From the NCBI GenBank assembly GCA_017615055.1, contig JAGAAW010000023.1:1-40097 (forward strand): a stretch of DNA of 40,097 bases, in the 5' to 3' direction. Each line of letters begins with the position of its first letter. Position 1 is the first letter of the stretch. The notes under the pieces were generated by a model. The model saw only the letters and a program-made list of their open reading frames with translations, was not told the DNA's origin and did no database searches. Positions 1 to 7,376 of this stretch are shown piece by piece. The position numbers and the translations under genes are program-made. This DNA is from Fibrobacter sp. (GTDB taxonomy: Bacteria; Fibrobacterota; Fibrobacteria; Fibrobacterales; Fibrobacteraceae).

Positions 1-420
1 GTTGCTGTGGAAGCTGAGCGGGAAGTGCTTGTACACGAACTTGATCTGGTCCGGGTACTTCTTGTTGAGGTCCTGCATCACAGGAGCAATGCGGGAGCAA
101 TGCGGGCACTGGAATTCGGTGAATTCAACAATCGTGAGCTTCGGGTTCTTGGTGTTGCCGAAAACCGGGCTATCTTCGTCAGGAATGTCCCAGACCTTGT
201 TGGCCTCTTCCATTTCCTTCTTGGCATCTTCAAGAGACTTGCCAGTGGCCTTCTCGAGGATAAAGGCGACCACTTCCATGTTAGATTCCATCTCGGCAAC
301 CTTCTTCTCGAGGGAATCGATGCGGGCCTGCTGGTTGAAAGAACCACCGGCAGAGGCCTGGTTGCAGGCGACGAGACTTGCGGCAAGAATTGCCATAGCG
401 ACGATAGAGATACGTTTCAT
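1..420 (-). CDS. DsbA-family thioredoxin-fold lipoprotein (partial, 3' end outside window)
   Basis: Only the first 140 codons lie in the window; the gene runs off the left edge. The N-terminus MKRISIVAMAILAASLVAC is a lipoprotein signal peptide whose lipobox ends at Cys19. A short coiled segment (about residues 30-60, 'IDSLEKKVATLESNMEVV') precedes the start of a thioredoxin fold with the redox motif C-P-H-C in 'EFTEFQCPHCSR'. CPHC is the classic DsbA active site, and the sequence after it (APVMQ..YPDQIKFVYKHFPL) fits DsbA-like oxidoreductases. The likely role is thiol-disulfide exchange in the periplasm while lipid-anchored. An AGGA ribosome binding site lies 6 bases before the ATG. The start is clear, because the signal peptide begins at this Met. 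Confidence 0.85.
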   Translation of the reverse strand, partial: MKRISIVAMAILAASLVACNQASAGGSFNQQARIDSLEKKVAEMESNMEVVAFILEKATGKSLEDAKKEMEEANKVWDIPDEDSPVFGNTKNPKLTIVEFTEFQCPHCSRIAPVMQDLNKKYPDQIKFVYKHFPLSFHSN

Positions 421-494
421 GTTATTCCTTTTAGTTGAAACAAATAGTCCGGCAGGCGTAGTCCGCCCACATTTTGGTGGAAATATATAAAAGT

Positions 495-599
495 TACTAG
501 TTACTAGTTAATAGTTACTAGAATCTCATGGATAAATCCGCAGCGATAGATGTAAAAAAAAATCAACGCTAGTAACTAGCCCATAGGGCGCGTTACTAG
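495..599. repeat. TTACTAG heptamer repeats, direct and inverted
   Basis: Four 7-base units stand in tandem at 495-522 (TTACTAG, TTACTAG, TTAATAG, TTACTAG). An inverted copy CTAGTAAC lies at 569-576 and a further direct GTTACTAG at 592-599. The block fills the 203-base gap between prfC and the DsbA-like gene. Read in either direction this heptamer gives a stop codon in all three frames. It shares its 7-base period with the TCATCAA repeats at 9.4, 9.6 and 15.4 kb. Confidence 0.75.
554..580 (-). terminator. Possible terminator after prfC
   Basis: On the minus strand GCTAG-TTA-CTAGC forms a 5-bp hairpin (568-580), followed after a few bases by nine T (554-562). The stem is short, so this is a modest candidate for the end of the ykgJ-sprT-prfC transcript. 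The stem overlaps the heptamer-repeat block. Confidence 0.35.
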
Positions 600-623
600 G
601 AACTCAGAACTGTGCCGTAGGCA

Positions 624-2189
624 CTACCCTTGCGAAGTCTCTGCGAACTTCAGGTTCTCGTAGTTTTTCATCGCGAGGTTCAGGCGGTACTCATTCGGGA
701 AGAGGCACACAAGATTACGTTCCTTGTCCATCATGCAGTCCATCGCGTATTCCTCGGCGAACTTGCCCATGTCCTTCTCGGGGCCAGAAACCCAGCGGAT
801 TCCATGAGCGGGAACACGATCCAGCGAAACATCGGCACCGTATTCACTCTGCAGGCGGAACTTGAGCACGTCGAACTGCAACTCACCCACCACGCCAATC
901 ACCGGAATGGCCGACTTGAGAGGTTCGTAAAGCTGAGTTGCACCTTCTTCGGAAAGTTCGGCAAGGCCCTTCGCCATCTGTTTGCTCTTGAGCGGGTTCA
1001 GGAGCGTCACGCGGGCAAAGTGTTCCGGAGCAAAGTCCGGGATGCCGGTGAAGTTGATCTTTTCACCGTCAGTCAGCGTATCGCCGATACGGAAGAGTCC
1101 CGGGTCGTTAATGCCCACGATGTCGCCTGCCCAGGCGTGATCGATGACTTCCTTGTCCTTAGCGAGGAACGCCGTCGGGGCGGCCAGGCGGATGTCGCGG
1201 CCGGTGCGAACGTGATAGACCTTCTCGCCACGGGTAAAGCTACCCGAGCAGATGCGCAGGAAGGCGGTACGGTCACGATGCTTGGGGTCCATGTTAGCCT
1301 GGATCTTGAACACAAACGCGCTAAATGCGTCTTCGTCAGGCTTAACCGGGCGCTTGTCGGTCTCGCGCACCATCGGGGGCGGCGCAAGCTTGGCAAAAGC
1401 GTTCAGGAGCTGACGCACACCGAAATTGTTCACGGCAGAACCGAAGAACACGGGGCACATCTCGCCCTTCAGGAACTTCTCGTGATCAAACGGGTCCATA
1501 CCGCCAGTGACCATCTCGTATTCTTCCTTGAACTGGTTCACCCAGTTCTCGCCGCACATTTCCACGAGGCGCGGATCGTCCGGGCCTTCCATCTGGATGA
1601 TTTCCTGATGGCCTTCTTCCTTGTTGAAAGTATGGAACGTATTCTCGGCGATGGAATACACGCCCTTGAAAAGCTTACCCACGCCAATCGGAAGGGTAAA
1701 CGGAGCCGTCTTGATGTGCAGAATGTTTTCAATCTGGTCAAGCAGGTCAAACACGTGGCGGCCATCGAGGTCCATTTTGTTGATGAACGTGATAATCGGA
1801 GTGTGGCGCATGCGGCACACGTCCATAAGCTTGATAGTCTGCTTTTCCACGCCGTTCACGCTATCGATAAGCACGAGGGCTGCGTCCACGGCGGTCAAGG
1901 CACGGTAGGTGTCTTCACAGAAATCCTGGTGCCCCGGGGTATCGACAAGGTTGAACATGCAACCTTCGAACGGGAAATTCAAAACAGAACTCGAAACCGA
2001 AATACCGCGCTGCTGTTCGATCTTCATCCAGTCACTCACGGTGTAACTTCGATTCGCCTTCGCGCGCACGTGGCCCGCCTCGCGAATCACGTTCCCGTAC
2101 CACAGGAACTTCTCGGTGATGGTGGTCTTACCCGCGTCCGGGTGGCTGACAATGGCGAAGGTGCGGCGTTTCTCGATTTCTGCGTTCAT
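624..2189 (-). CDS. prfC: Peptide chain release factor 3 (RF3)
   Basis: A translational GTPase of 521 residues, close to the usual 525-530 for RF3, which recycles RF1/RF2 from the ribosome after termination. The P-loop is SHPDAGKTT (residues 15-23), followed by switch regions with 'EQQRGISVSSSVL', DTPGHQDF (G3) and NKMD (G4). 'DAALVLIDSVNGVEKQT' and a C-terminal half containing 'VIGVVGELQFDVLKFRLQSEYG' are typical of RF3 rather than EF-G. The frame is open further upstream, but the start at 2189 (MNAEIEKRRTFAIVSHPDAG) matches the family N-terminus; the upstream 55 residues overlap the preceding gene and look random. It follows the SprT-like gene with a 46-base gap that holds a possible promoter (TATATTTG). 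Confidence 0.96.
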   Translation of the reverse strand: MNAEIEKRRTFAIVSHPDAGKTTITEKFLWYGNVIREAGHVRAKANRSYTVSDWMKIEQQRGISVSSSVLNFPFEGCMFNLVDTPGHQDFCEDTYRALTAVDAALVLIDSVNGVEKQTIKLMDVCRMRHTPIITFINKMDLDGRHVFDLLDQIENILHIKTAPFTLPIGVGKLFKGVYSIAENTFHTFNKEEGHQEIIQMEGPDDPRLVEMCGENWVNQFKEEYEMVTGGMDPFDHEKFLKGEMCPVFFGSAVNNFGVRQLLNAFAKLAPPPMVRETDKRPVKPDEDAFSAFVFKIQANMDPKHRDRTAFLRICSGSFTRGEKVYHVRTGRDIRLAAPTAFLAKDKEVIDHAWAGDIVGINDPGLFRIGDTLTDGEKINFTGIPDFAPEHFARVTLLNPLKSKQMAKGLAELSEEGATQLYEPLKSAIPVIGVVGELQFDVLKFRLQSEYGADVSLDRVPAHGIRWVSGPEKDMGKFAEEYAMDCMMDKERNLVCLFPNEYRLNLAMKNYENLKFAETSQG

Positions 2190-2214
2190 AGCGAATTCCG
2201 TTTTTTTACGCCGC

Positions 2215-2222
2215 CAAATATA
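2215..2222 (-). promoter_or_regulatory. Possible TAnnTTTG promoter element before prfC
   Basis: The minus strand reads TATATTTG, which fits the Bacteroidetes-type -7 element TAnnTTTG, 25 bases before the prfC start. A GTTG lies 16 bases further upstream, closer than the usual 19-21. It would allow prfC to be transcribed apart from the two genes ahead of it. Confidence 0.25.
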
Positions 2223-2235
2223 GAAAAAAGAGAGC

Positions 2236-3045
2236 CTACAACTCCTTGTGCCGGTGCATCGCGCGGATGTTTTTCGGGAGCACTTCCTTGTGCCAGCGGA
2301 TCCACTCGTCATAATAAATATACTGGCGTTCGCGCTGCCTAAAAACTCTTCCATGCACCACGCGCCGACCGTTCTTCTCTTCTATCGGGATTACAATATG
2401 CAAGCATTCGTGATAGACCACGCCCGCAACCGCATACAGCGGGCAGTTCGCCGCATCGTAGCCCTTGCTGATGCTAATCAGGTGGAACTCTTCGCCCGTT
2501 ATCGGGTCCTTGCGCAGGGAATGAAAGCTCAAGCCACCCACTCGGTTGCTCCAGGTAATGCGGCACTTGAGCTGCTCGTCAAAATACGTATGGTTGATGG
2601 CCTCGAGAACCTGGTCCAAGTTGAAGTAGCGCCCCTTCGGGTTTATGGGCGGGAGCCTTCCCGAACTTTCAAGCGGAGCCTTCCCCTTGTCGACAAGAAT
2701 CTGGTCCACCGCTTCCCAGAAGCGCGTCACCAGGTCCTTGATGATAGCCTTGTTCTTCTGCGTCTTGCGGCGTATCGCACGTTCCGCCCACTCGGCGGCA
2801 AGTTCACGCGCATCGGCAAACTCGGGAGCCTCCATGTATGCAGGGAGCAACACCTCCGGATGCCCGAACAGGAAGTTCGCCTTGCATCGGATGCTCCGCT
2901 TCATGCGAGAACTATACTTGAAATGCACAAGCCCATTCGCGGAGCACTTCGACTTGCGGATAGGCGGCGCAGGGGCAATGTCCGGAGCCGGAGCGCCGAA
3001 CAAGTCCATCTGCCCGAACAGGTCGAGCTGTCCGTTCTCGTCCAT
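2236..3045 (-). CDS. SprT-like zinc metalloprotease
   Basis: A 269-residue protein with the zinc-protease signature HECLH (His212, Glu213, His216) in 'GVVYHECLHIVIP' and a likely third ligand His231 in 'RRVVHGRVF'. The region before it ('LEAINHTYFDEQL..ITWSNRVGG') matches the SprT/Spartan fold, in which the first helix-strand unit contains 'FN..YF...L...I.W'. No C-terminal zinc ribbon is seen. The N-terminal 30 residues are low-complexity (repeated 'QLDLFGQMDLFGAPAP'). SprT-like proteins are linked to DNA-protein crosslink repair in eukaryotes; the bacterial role is unclear. The ATG start overlaps the TGA of the upstream gene (TGATG), so translation is probably coupled; a GTG one codon earlier is equally well spaced from the AAGGAG site. 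Confidence 0.8.
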   Translation of the reverse strand: MDENGQLDLFGQMDLFGAPAPDIAPAPPIRKSKCSANGLVHFKYSSRMKRSIRCKANFLFGHPEVLLPAYMEAPEFADARELAAEWAERAIRRKTQKNKAIIKDLVTRFWEAVDQILVDKGKAPLESSGRLPPINPKGRYFNLDQVLEAINHTYFDEQLKCRITWSNRVGGLSFHSLRKDPITGEEFHLISISKGYDAANCPLYAVAGVVYHECLHIVIPIEEKNGRRVVHGRVFRQRERQYIYYDEWIRWHKEVLPKNIRAMHRHKEL

Positions 3046-3797
3046 CACCCGAGCACTCCTTCATAGGCATTCAAGGACAGAAGTCCCCCGAAGTAACTTT
3101 CCGGGAGTTCCAGCCCCGCATAGTGTTCCGACAGGTCCACCAGCGACTGTTCGATGTTATCGGGCAGGTAGACGATATAACTTTCGTTCCTTTCGGTCTG
3201 CAGGTGGTCCGGCGTACAATAGCACGGGTCCGTCTGGCTAAAGTACATACGGCACGAAACCGGGCGCGATGCATACACGCCGCAGTCGCCCTTCTTGTCC
3301 GAAAACGGGCACGGGCGCCACTGTTCGAAGTAGTCATGCAAGGCGTGGTCCTCGGCCTCGTCCTCCAGTCCAATGGATTCTAGGCGTTTCTCGAACAAAC
3401 TATTAAACAGGTCGGAACGGGTCTGGCACATTTCCATGACCGATATAAAGTCATCACGGTTCCGGAGTTCCATGTACAGGCAAATCAGTTCAAATGGTTC
3501 TACCGACATCGGGTAATGATGGCAGCAGTTACCGCATGCGGGCCTGCACTGGATCGGCTTTTCCTGCTGCGGGAGAACCGCCTTCAGGTAAAGGTCATAA
3601 GCCCTGTAGTAATCGCGGGCAAAGGCAACAATGTTCGGGAGTTCCTCTTTTAAGTTGTCTGGACCGATGGCGTACGTCCGGCCTAACTTTGCAGCGACCT
3701 TATCGAGCCGGTCGATTTCTGTACCCAAAAGGGAGCCCATCCGCATCTCGGCGATCTTGTATGCACGCGTGGGCAAATAGTCTCTACAAAGTTCCAT
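3045..3797 (-). CDS. YkgJ-family cysteine-cluster protein
   Basis: A 250-residue cytoplasmic protein. It carries the cysteine pattern of the YkgJ (CxxxCxxCC, zinc- or iron-binding) family: 'CRPACGNCCHHYP' near residue 84, then 'RPCPFSDKKGDCGVYASRP' and 'CRMYF', plus a later 'CYC'. The family's biochemical role is not settled; the cysteines are likely to bind metal. The ATG at 3797 is preferred over a TTG three codons upstream. It is the first gene of a run ykgJ-like, sprT-like, prfC, with its stop overlapping the next start. A TATATTTG promoter-like element sits only 6 bases before the ATG, which would give a very short leader. Confidence 0.75.
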   Translation of the reverse strand: MELCRDYLPTRAYKIAEMRMGSLLGTEIDRLDKVAAKLGRTYAIGPDNLKEELPNIVAFARDYYRAYDLYLKAVLPQQEKPIQCRPACGNCCHHYPMSVEPFELICLYMELRNRDDFISVMEMCQTRSDLFNSLFEKRLESIGLEDEAEDHALHDYFEQWRPCPFSDKKGDCGVYASRPVSCRMYFSQTDPCYCTPDHLQTERNESYIVYLPDNIEQSLVDLSEHYAGLELPESYFGGLLSLNAYEGVLG

Positions 3798-3803
3798 TGA
3801 GCA

Positions 3804-3836
3804 CAAATATATCTACTGGGAGCCCATTTTGGCAAT
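3804..3836 (-). promoter_or_regulatory. Possible Bacteroidetes-type promoter of the ykgJ-sprT-prfC run
   Basis: On the minus strand ATTG (3833-3836) is followed after 21 bases by TATATTTG (3804-3811). This matches the -33 TTTG / -7 TAnnTTTG arrangement of Bacteroidetes sigma factors apart from one base in the -33 box. The start codon is 6 bases downstream, so the transcript would be nearly leaderless. Assignment is by pattern only. Confidence 0.35.
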
Positions 3837-3865
3837 TTTTTACCAAAAAAAGCGAAAATACCCCC

Positions 3866-3900
3866 AAAAAATGGTACCCAAAAACACCACACCATTTTTT
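3866..3900. repeat. 10-bp inverted repeat in a divergent intergenic region
   Basis: AAAAAATGGT (3866-3875) and ACCATTTTTT (3891-3900) are perfect inverted copies with a 15-base spacer. They lie between the divergent genes starting at 3797 and 3955. It could be an operator for a dimeric regulator or a hairpin in the leader of the plus-strand gene; the surrounding A/T runs make a chance origin possible. Confidence 0.4.
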
Positions 3901-3954
3901 TTCGAACAAAGAAAGTTAATTTTTACGTATTGAATTCCCTAGGGGAACCGATCT

Positions 3955-5238
3955 ATGAAACGTATGAAAAAACTTTGTCTGTACGCAGCCATAGCCCTCT
4001 CGGCAGGGTTTGTGGGCTGCAACCTGTTCAATCCCACTGAATCGGCAAACATCGACTCGGATGATACGGATGCGCTGACCTACGAGGGCTACATCCATTT
4101 CCGCAATGCGGAATACACCCTTGCAAGGACGTTCTTCGAACGCACGCTCGCCGTGGACTCCACCATCTCCGAAGCGTGGTACGGGCTTGCAAAGAGCGTC
4201 TTGAACCAGCAGAAGCTGAACGTGTTTGAAATGCTCAAGTACGCTAACAGCAAGGACGGCCAGAGTGCATTCATGAGCATGGACGATTCCACCGCCGAAC
4301 ACTACAAGTCCGGTATCGATTCCGTGATGAAGGTTCTCGAACCGTTTATTGAGAGAGATACCACGGGTCGCACCGACGGCAAGGTGACGTTCAAGACAAT
4401 TTCTGCAAGCTACACGGTGCTCCACCTCACCAAGGCAGCACTCCTGCTCAGGAGCAACGCTCAGGACCTGACCAAGCTGTTCAACGTCTCGGGCGGTACA
4501 ATTGACGTCGACTGGAGTTCCCTGAAAGACATTGGCGAAAAGTCCGTTGAGCTTTTCGAAACCCTCGGTGACATCGGCGGCGCCATCAAGGCAGACCCGA
4601 GCATTGCGACCGAAGTCCTCCGCACCTACGTACCCGAAGCCGGGCTCCTTAGCGATAGCGGCCTGACGGTTGCAACCGAATCCATGGCAAGCTACCTGGT
4701 CACAGTAAGCGATGCCGTGGTGAACAATGAAGACGCCATCCTCGCCTTTACGAGCGTCGGCGATATGATCGACAGGGACGGCGATGGCTGCATTGACGAA
4801 GAAATCACTGACGGCTACGATAACGATGGTGACGGCCTAGTTGACGAAGACATGCGTACAAACAAGGCCATGGTCTACGAGACAGACCTCCTGCACCACA
4901 AGCCGGGCCAGGTGGCATCCATCAAGACAGGCGAAGGCTATGAAAACGTAGACATCGACGGCAACGGGGAACCCAACGACGAACTCGAGAGGGCTTTCTA
5001 CACCGCCAATTCCAATGACCGCGACGCACTGGGCGAACATAGAATAGGCGCATTTGTCATTGACTTCAAATGGAGTACCTCTGGCGACCAGCTCCATTAC
5101 GCAATGGGCCTCGCTGCAAAGGATACCGACCCGAACAACATCCAGTACAACCTCAAGTGGCGTCAGGAAAACATCGGCGGGTGCTGGAACAACTACAACG
5201 AGGAACGTTTCCTCAAGTGGTTTGAAGGGAGGGACTAA
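3955..5238 (+). CDS. Exported lipoprotein with TPR-like and Ca-binding-like repeats
   Basis: A 427-residue lipoprotein: the signal MKRMKKLCLYAAIALSAGFV ends in a lipobox at 'GFVGC' (Cys22). Residues about 40-90 ('YEGYIHFRNAEYTLARTFFE..AWYGLAKS') look like a tetratricopeptide repeat. Residues 273-301 hold two acidic loops, DRDGDGCIDEE and DNDGDGLVDED, of the EF-hand/thrombospondin type 3 kind that bind calcium. The rest is not recognised. It is the first of four plus-strand envelope genes with gaps of 2 and 15 bases and then a 4-base overlap, so it is probably the head of an operon. A GGGGA site lies about 9 bases before the ATG, in a small TTCCC-TAG-GGGAA palindrome. Role unknown; placement suggests a partner of the outer membrane protein downstream. 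Confidence 0.75.
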   Translation: MKRMKKLCLYAAIALSAGFVGCNLFNPTESANIDSDDTDALTYEGYIHFRNAEYTLARTFFERTLAVDSTISEAWYGLAKSVLNQQKLNVFEMLKYANSKDGQSAFMSMDDSTAEHYKSGIDSVMKVLEPFIERDTTGRTDGKVTFKTISASYTVLHLTKAALLLRSNAQDLTKLFNVSGGTIDVDWSSLKDIGEKSVELFETLGDIGGAIKADPSIATEVLRTYVPEAGLLSDSGLTVATESMASYLVTVSDAVVNNEDAILAFTSVGDMIDRDGDGCIDEEITDGYDNDGDGLVDEDMRTNKAMVYETDLLHHKPGQVASIKTGEGYENVDIDGNGEPNDELERAFYTANSNDRDALGEHRIGAFVIDFKWSTSGDQLHYAMGLAAKDTDPNNIQYNLKWRQENIGGCWNNYNEERFLKWFEGRD

Positions 5239-5240
5239 TC

Positions 5241-6494
5241 ATGAAGCAACTTTTTGCAGCACTTCTCTCCATCGGACTGGCAACGGCGGTCTTTGCCGCA
5301 AAAGCCCCGACCCACCACTCCCTCCGCGGCGAATCCATGGGTAACGCTCACGTGGCCGTGGTCGACGACAAGGAAGCTATCTATTATAACTATGCAGGCT
5401 TGAGCCAGATTAACCGTCTCGGTAACTACGACAAGCGCCCCGAACAGGGCTACTACCCGCGCAATTTCATCGGCGACGCCCGACTGAACATAGGCGGTGC
5501 AGGCCCGTTCGAAACCTACTTCTCCACCTACAACGTGGCGAAGGACTTGCAGAAACTCTACCAGAACGTTAGCGATGCGGCAGCGGCGACAGGCATTGCC
5601 CAGAACACGCTCCTCATGGATACACTCTCTAGCCACCCCGAGCTGATCCACAAGATCAACTCCTACGACCACAAGTACCTCACCATGAAGGTCAAGTTCG
5701 ACGCAGAACTTGCCATTCACGGGTTCGGCGGTGCAGTCTGGGTGGACGGTAGCGTAGCCCCGTACCTAGACGGCGGCCTTATCCTCCCCTTCCTCGGTGT
5801 TGACACGTTCTACGTGGACGGCGTGGTGCAGGGCGGTTTCGCCTACGGGTTTACTGATAAACTTTCTGCCGGTATCGGTGCGAAGGCGGCAAAGCGTCAC
5901 AAGGTGGAAGTCATTACGATTGACATCTTGAACTACGGCTCCCTGCAGGATACCCTCGAGGACCGCTATGACGACGCTACCCACAACATCTTCGACTTCA
6001 GCTCGATTTCGTTTGGCCTCGACTTCGGCGTGCTCTACCAGCTGACGCGTGAATTCCGCCTGGGTGCATCGCTCCGTGACGTGTACTTCAAGGAACTCGC
6101 CGGCGACAAGATTACCCCGAACCTGAGCGTGGGCTTCAACTACAGCCCGAGATTCTTCAACAAGAACACGGCATACGCTCGTAAGTTCAACTTCGCCTGC
6201 GACTTCGTGGATGCGATAAACGCCGACAAGAACTACAAGGCGCTATCGCACCTGAACTTCGGTCTGGAAGTGGAACAGACGCTCCTTGCCTGGCCCGGCT
6301 ACAACAACGAGCTCCGCGCTCTGAGCCTTCGCCTCGCTGGCGGTTTCAAGGGCGGTTACCCCTCTGCGGGCGTGAGCCTCGAAGTGTTGCGCGTCGTGAC
6401 CCTCGAATTCGCGACATGGGCAGAGGAACTCGGTTACTACACCGGTCAGGACGAAGAACGTATCTACATGGGCCAGATCAGCCTCGGATTCTAA
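5241..6494 (+). CDS. PorV/TraF-like outer membrane beta-barrel protein
   Basis: A 417-residue protein with a cleavable signal peptide (MKQLFAALLSIGLATAVFAA). After it 'GESMGNAHVAVVDDKEAIYYN' matches the start of the FadL/PorV/TraF-like barrel family, which has 'G.G.A.VA..DD..A.YYNPAG'. Alternating hydrophobic strands fill the rest, and the chain ends in the aromatic GQISLGF, a typical outer membrane insertion signal. GAAGGGAGGG precedes the ATG; the start is 2 bases after the previous stop. Function is unknown; family members act as transport or secretion-associated barrels. Confidence 0.75.
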   Translation: MKQLFAALLSIGLATAVFAAKAPTHHSLRGESMGNAHVAVVDDKEAIYYNYAGLSQINRLGNYDKRPEQGYYPRNFIGDARLNIGGAGPFETYFSTYNVAKDLQKLYQNVSDAAAATGIAQNTLLMDTLSSHPELIHKINSYDHKYLTMKVKFDAELAIHGFGGAVWVDGSVAPYLDGGLILPFLGVDTFYVDGVVQGGFAYGFTDKLSAGIGAKAAKRHKVEVITIDILNYGSLQDTLEDRYDDATHNIFDFSSISFGLDFGVLYQLTREFRLGASLRDVYFKELAGDKITPNLSVGFNYSPRFFNKNTAYARKFNFACDFVDAINADKNYKALSHLNFGLEVEQTLLAWPGYNNELRALSLRLAGGFKGGYPSAGVSLEVLRVVTLEFATWAEELGYYTGQDEERIYMGQISLGF

Positions 6495-6509
6495 CCCGCG
6501 AACTACATC

Positions 6510-7376
6510 GTGAGAGTGCTTAGGTCAATACGTATTGCGCTATTGCTTGCCGCATGCGTTTTTGCTGACGACCTGATGATGGCGCCAGTTTTCACCCCGC
6601 ATGCCCTGCTTGCCAAGCAGATCGCTCCGGGCACGTCAAAGCAGTTCTCCATCGCGAGCATGTTCGGCGGTTGCGATTCCTGTAACGTGAGCGGCAGGAT
6701 GGTGCAGGATTCAGACCCGCCAGTGTACGTCGATGACGATCTTTCGGGCAGTTCGTATTTCCGCATCGATTTCATGCCCCTCACCTACACGTGGCCCAAG
6801 ACGCAGAACACCGAAGGGGAAGAAAACTGGTCCGGGCACACCTTCGGAGGCGGGCTATTCCTGAACTTCCACTACGCCCTGCCCATCGAGGTAGGCGTTT
6901 CGCCTGCAATAGTGCAATGGTTGGGCCCTATCTACGTGGCCGCATCCTACGAGCTTTCGTTCGGGCGCTACTACGGCAAGGATAGCGACGGCGATACCGA
7001 TTTCGACAAGACCAGGCACCTGTTTACCGGAGCCGCAAATTTCGGCACCGGCTCGATGATTTTCATGAAGCACCACGGGCTCGGATTCGGCCTACATGGC
7101 GGCCTACGGCAGTTTCACCTCGTGAGCGCGGGTTGCACCGACACAGACTCGGACGTAGTCGGGGCACCTGACTGCAACGCCGATGGCAAGCAGTACCACA
7201 TCCAGGACTGGATGTTCTACTACGGCGTTGACTTTATCGGGTACACGAGCCTCCCCTTACTAAAAGAGACCAACAGCAGGGGCCACACCGCATATTCATT
7301 CACCATAGAATCGGGCATACGTACCGATGACCAGCGACTGATGTACTGGGCGCTGCAATGGAGCCTGCTGCTATGA
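6510..7376 (+). CDS. Exported protein, probable beta-barrel, unknown function
   Basis: A 288-residue protein with an N-terminal hydrophobic signal (about residues 4-19, ending 'LLAACVFADD'). The body has glycine- and aromatic-rich alternating strands ('FGGGLFLNFHYALPIEVGVS', 'YVAASYELSFGRYYG') and ends 'YWALQWSLLL', in keeping with an outer membrane barrel. An acidic 'DSDGDTDFDK' loop may bind calcium. The start is GTG at 6510 (a second GTG lies at 6516); no clear ribosome site is seen, so it may be coupled to the gene 15 bases upstream. The stop overlaps the next gene's start (ATGA). Confidence 0.65.
   Translation: MRVLRSIRIALLLAACVFADDLMMAPVFTPHALLAKQIAPGTSKQFSIASMFGGCDSCNVSGRMVQDSDPPVYVDDDLSGSSYFRIDFMPLTYTWPKTQNTEGEENWSGHTFGGGLFLNFHYALPIEVGVSPAIVQWLGPIYVAASYELSFGRYYGKDSDGDTDFDKTRHLFTGAANFGTGSMIFMKHHGLGFGLHGGLRQFHLVSAGCTDTDSDVVGAPDCNADGKQYHIQDWMFYYGVDFIGYTSLPLLKETNSRGHTAYSFTIESGIRTDDQRLMYWALQWSLLL

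Noticed and set aside
630..2342. 570-codon open frame on the plus strand opposite prfC
   Set aside because: It is the mirror of the prfC reading frame in GC-rich-codon DNA. The protein is His/Val/Arg-rich with no family motifs, while the minus strand has a complete RF3.
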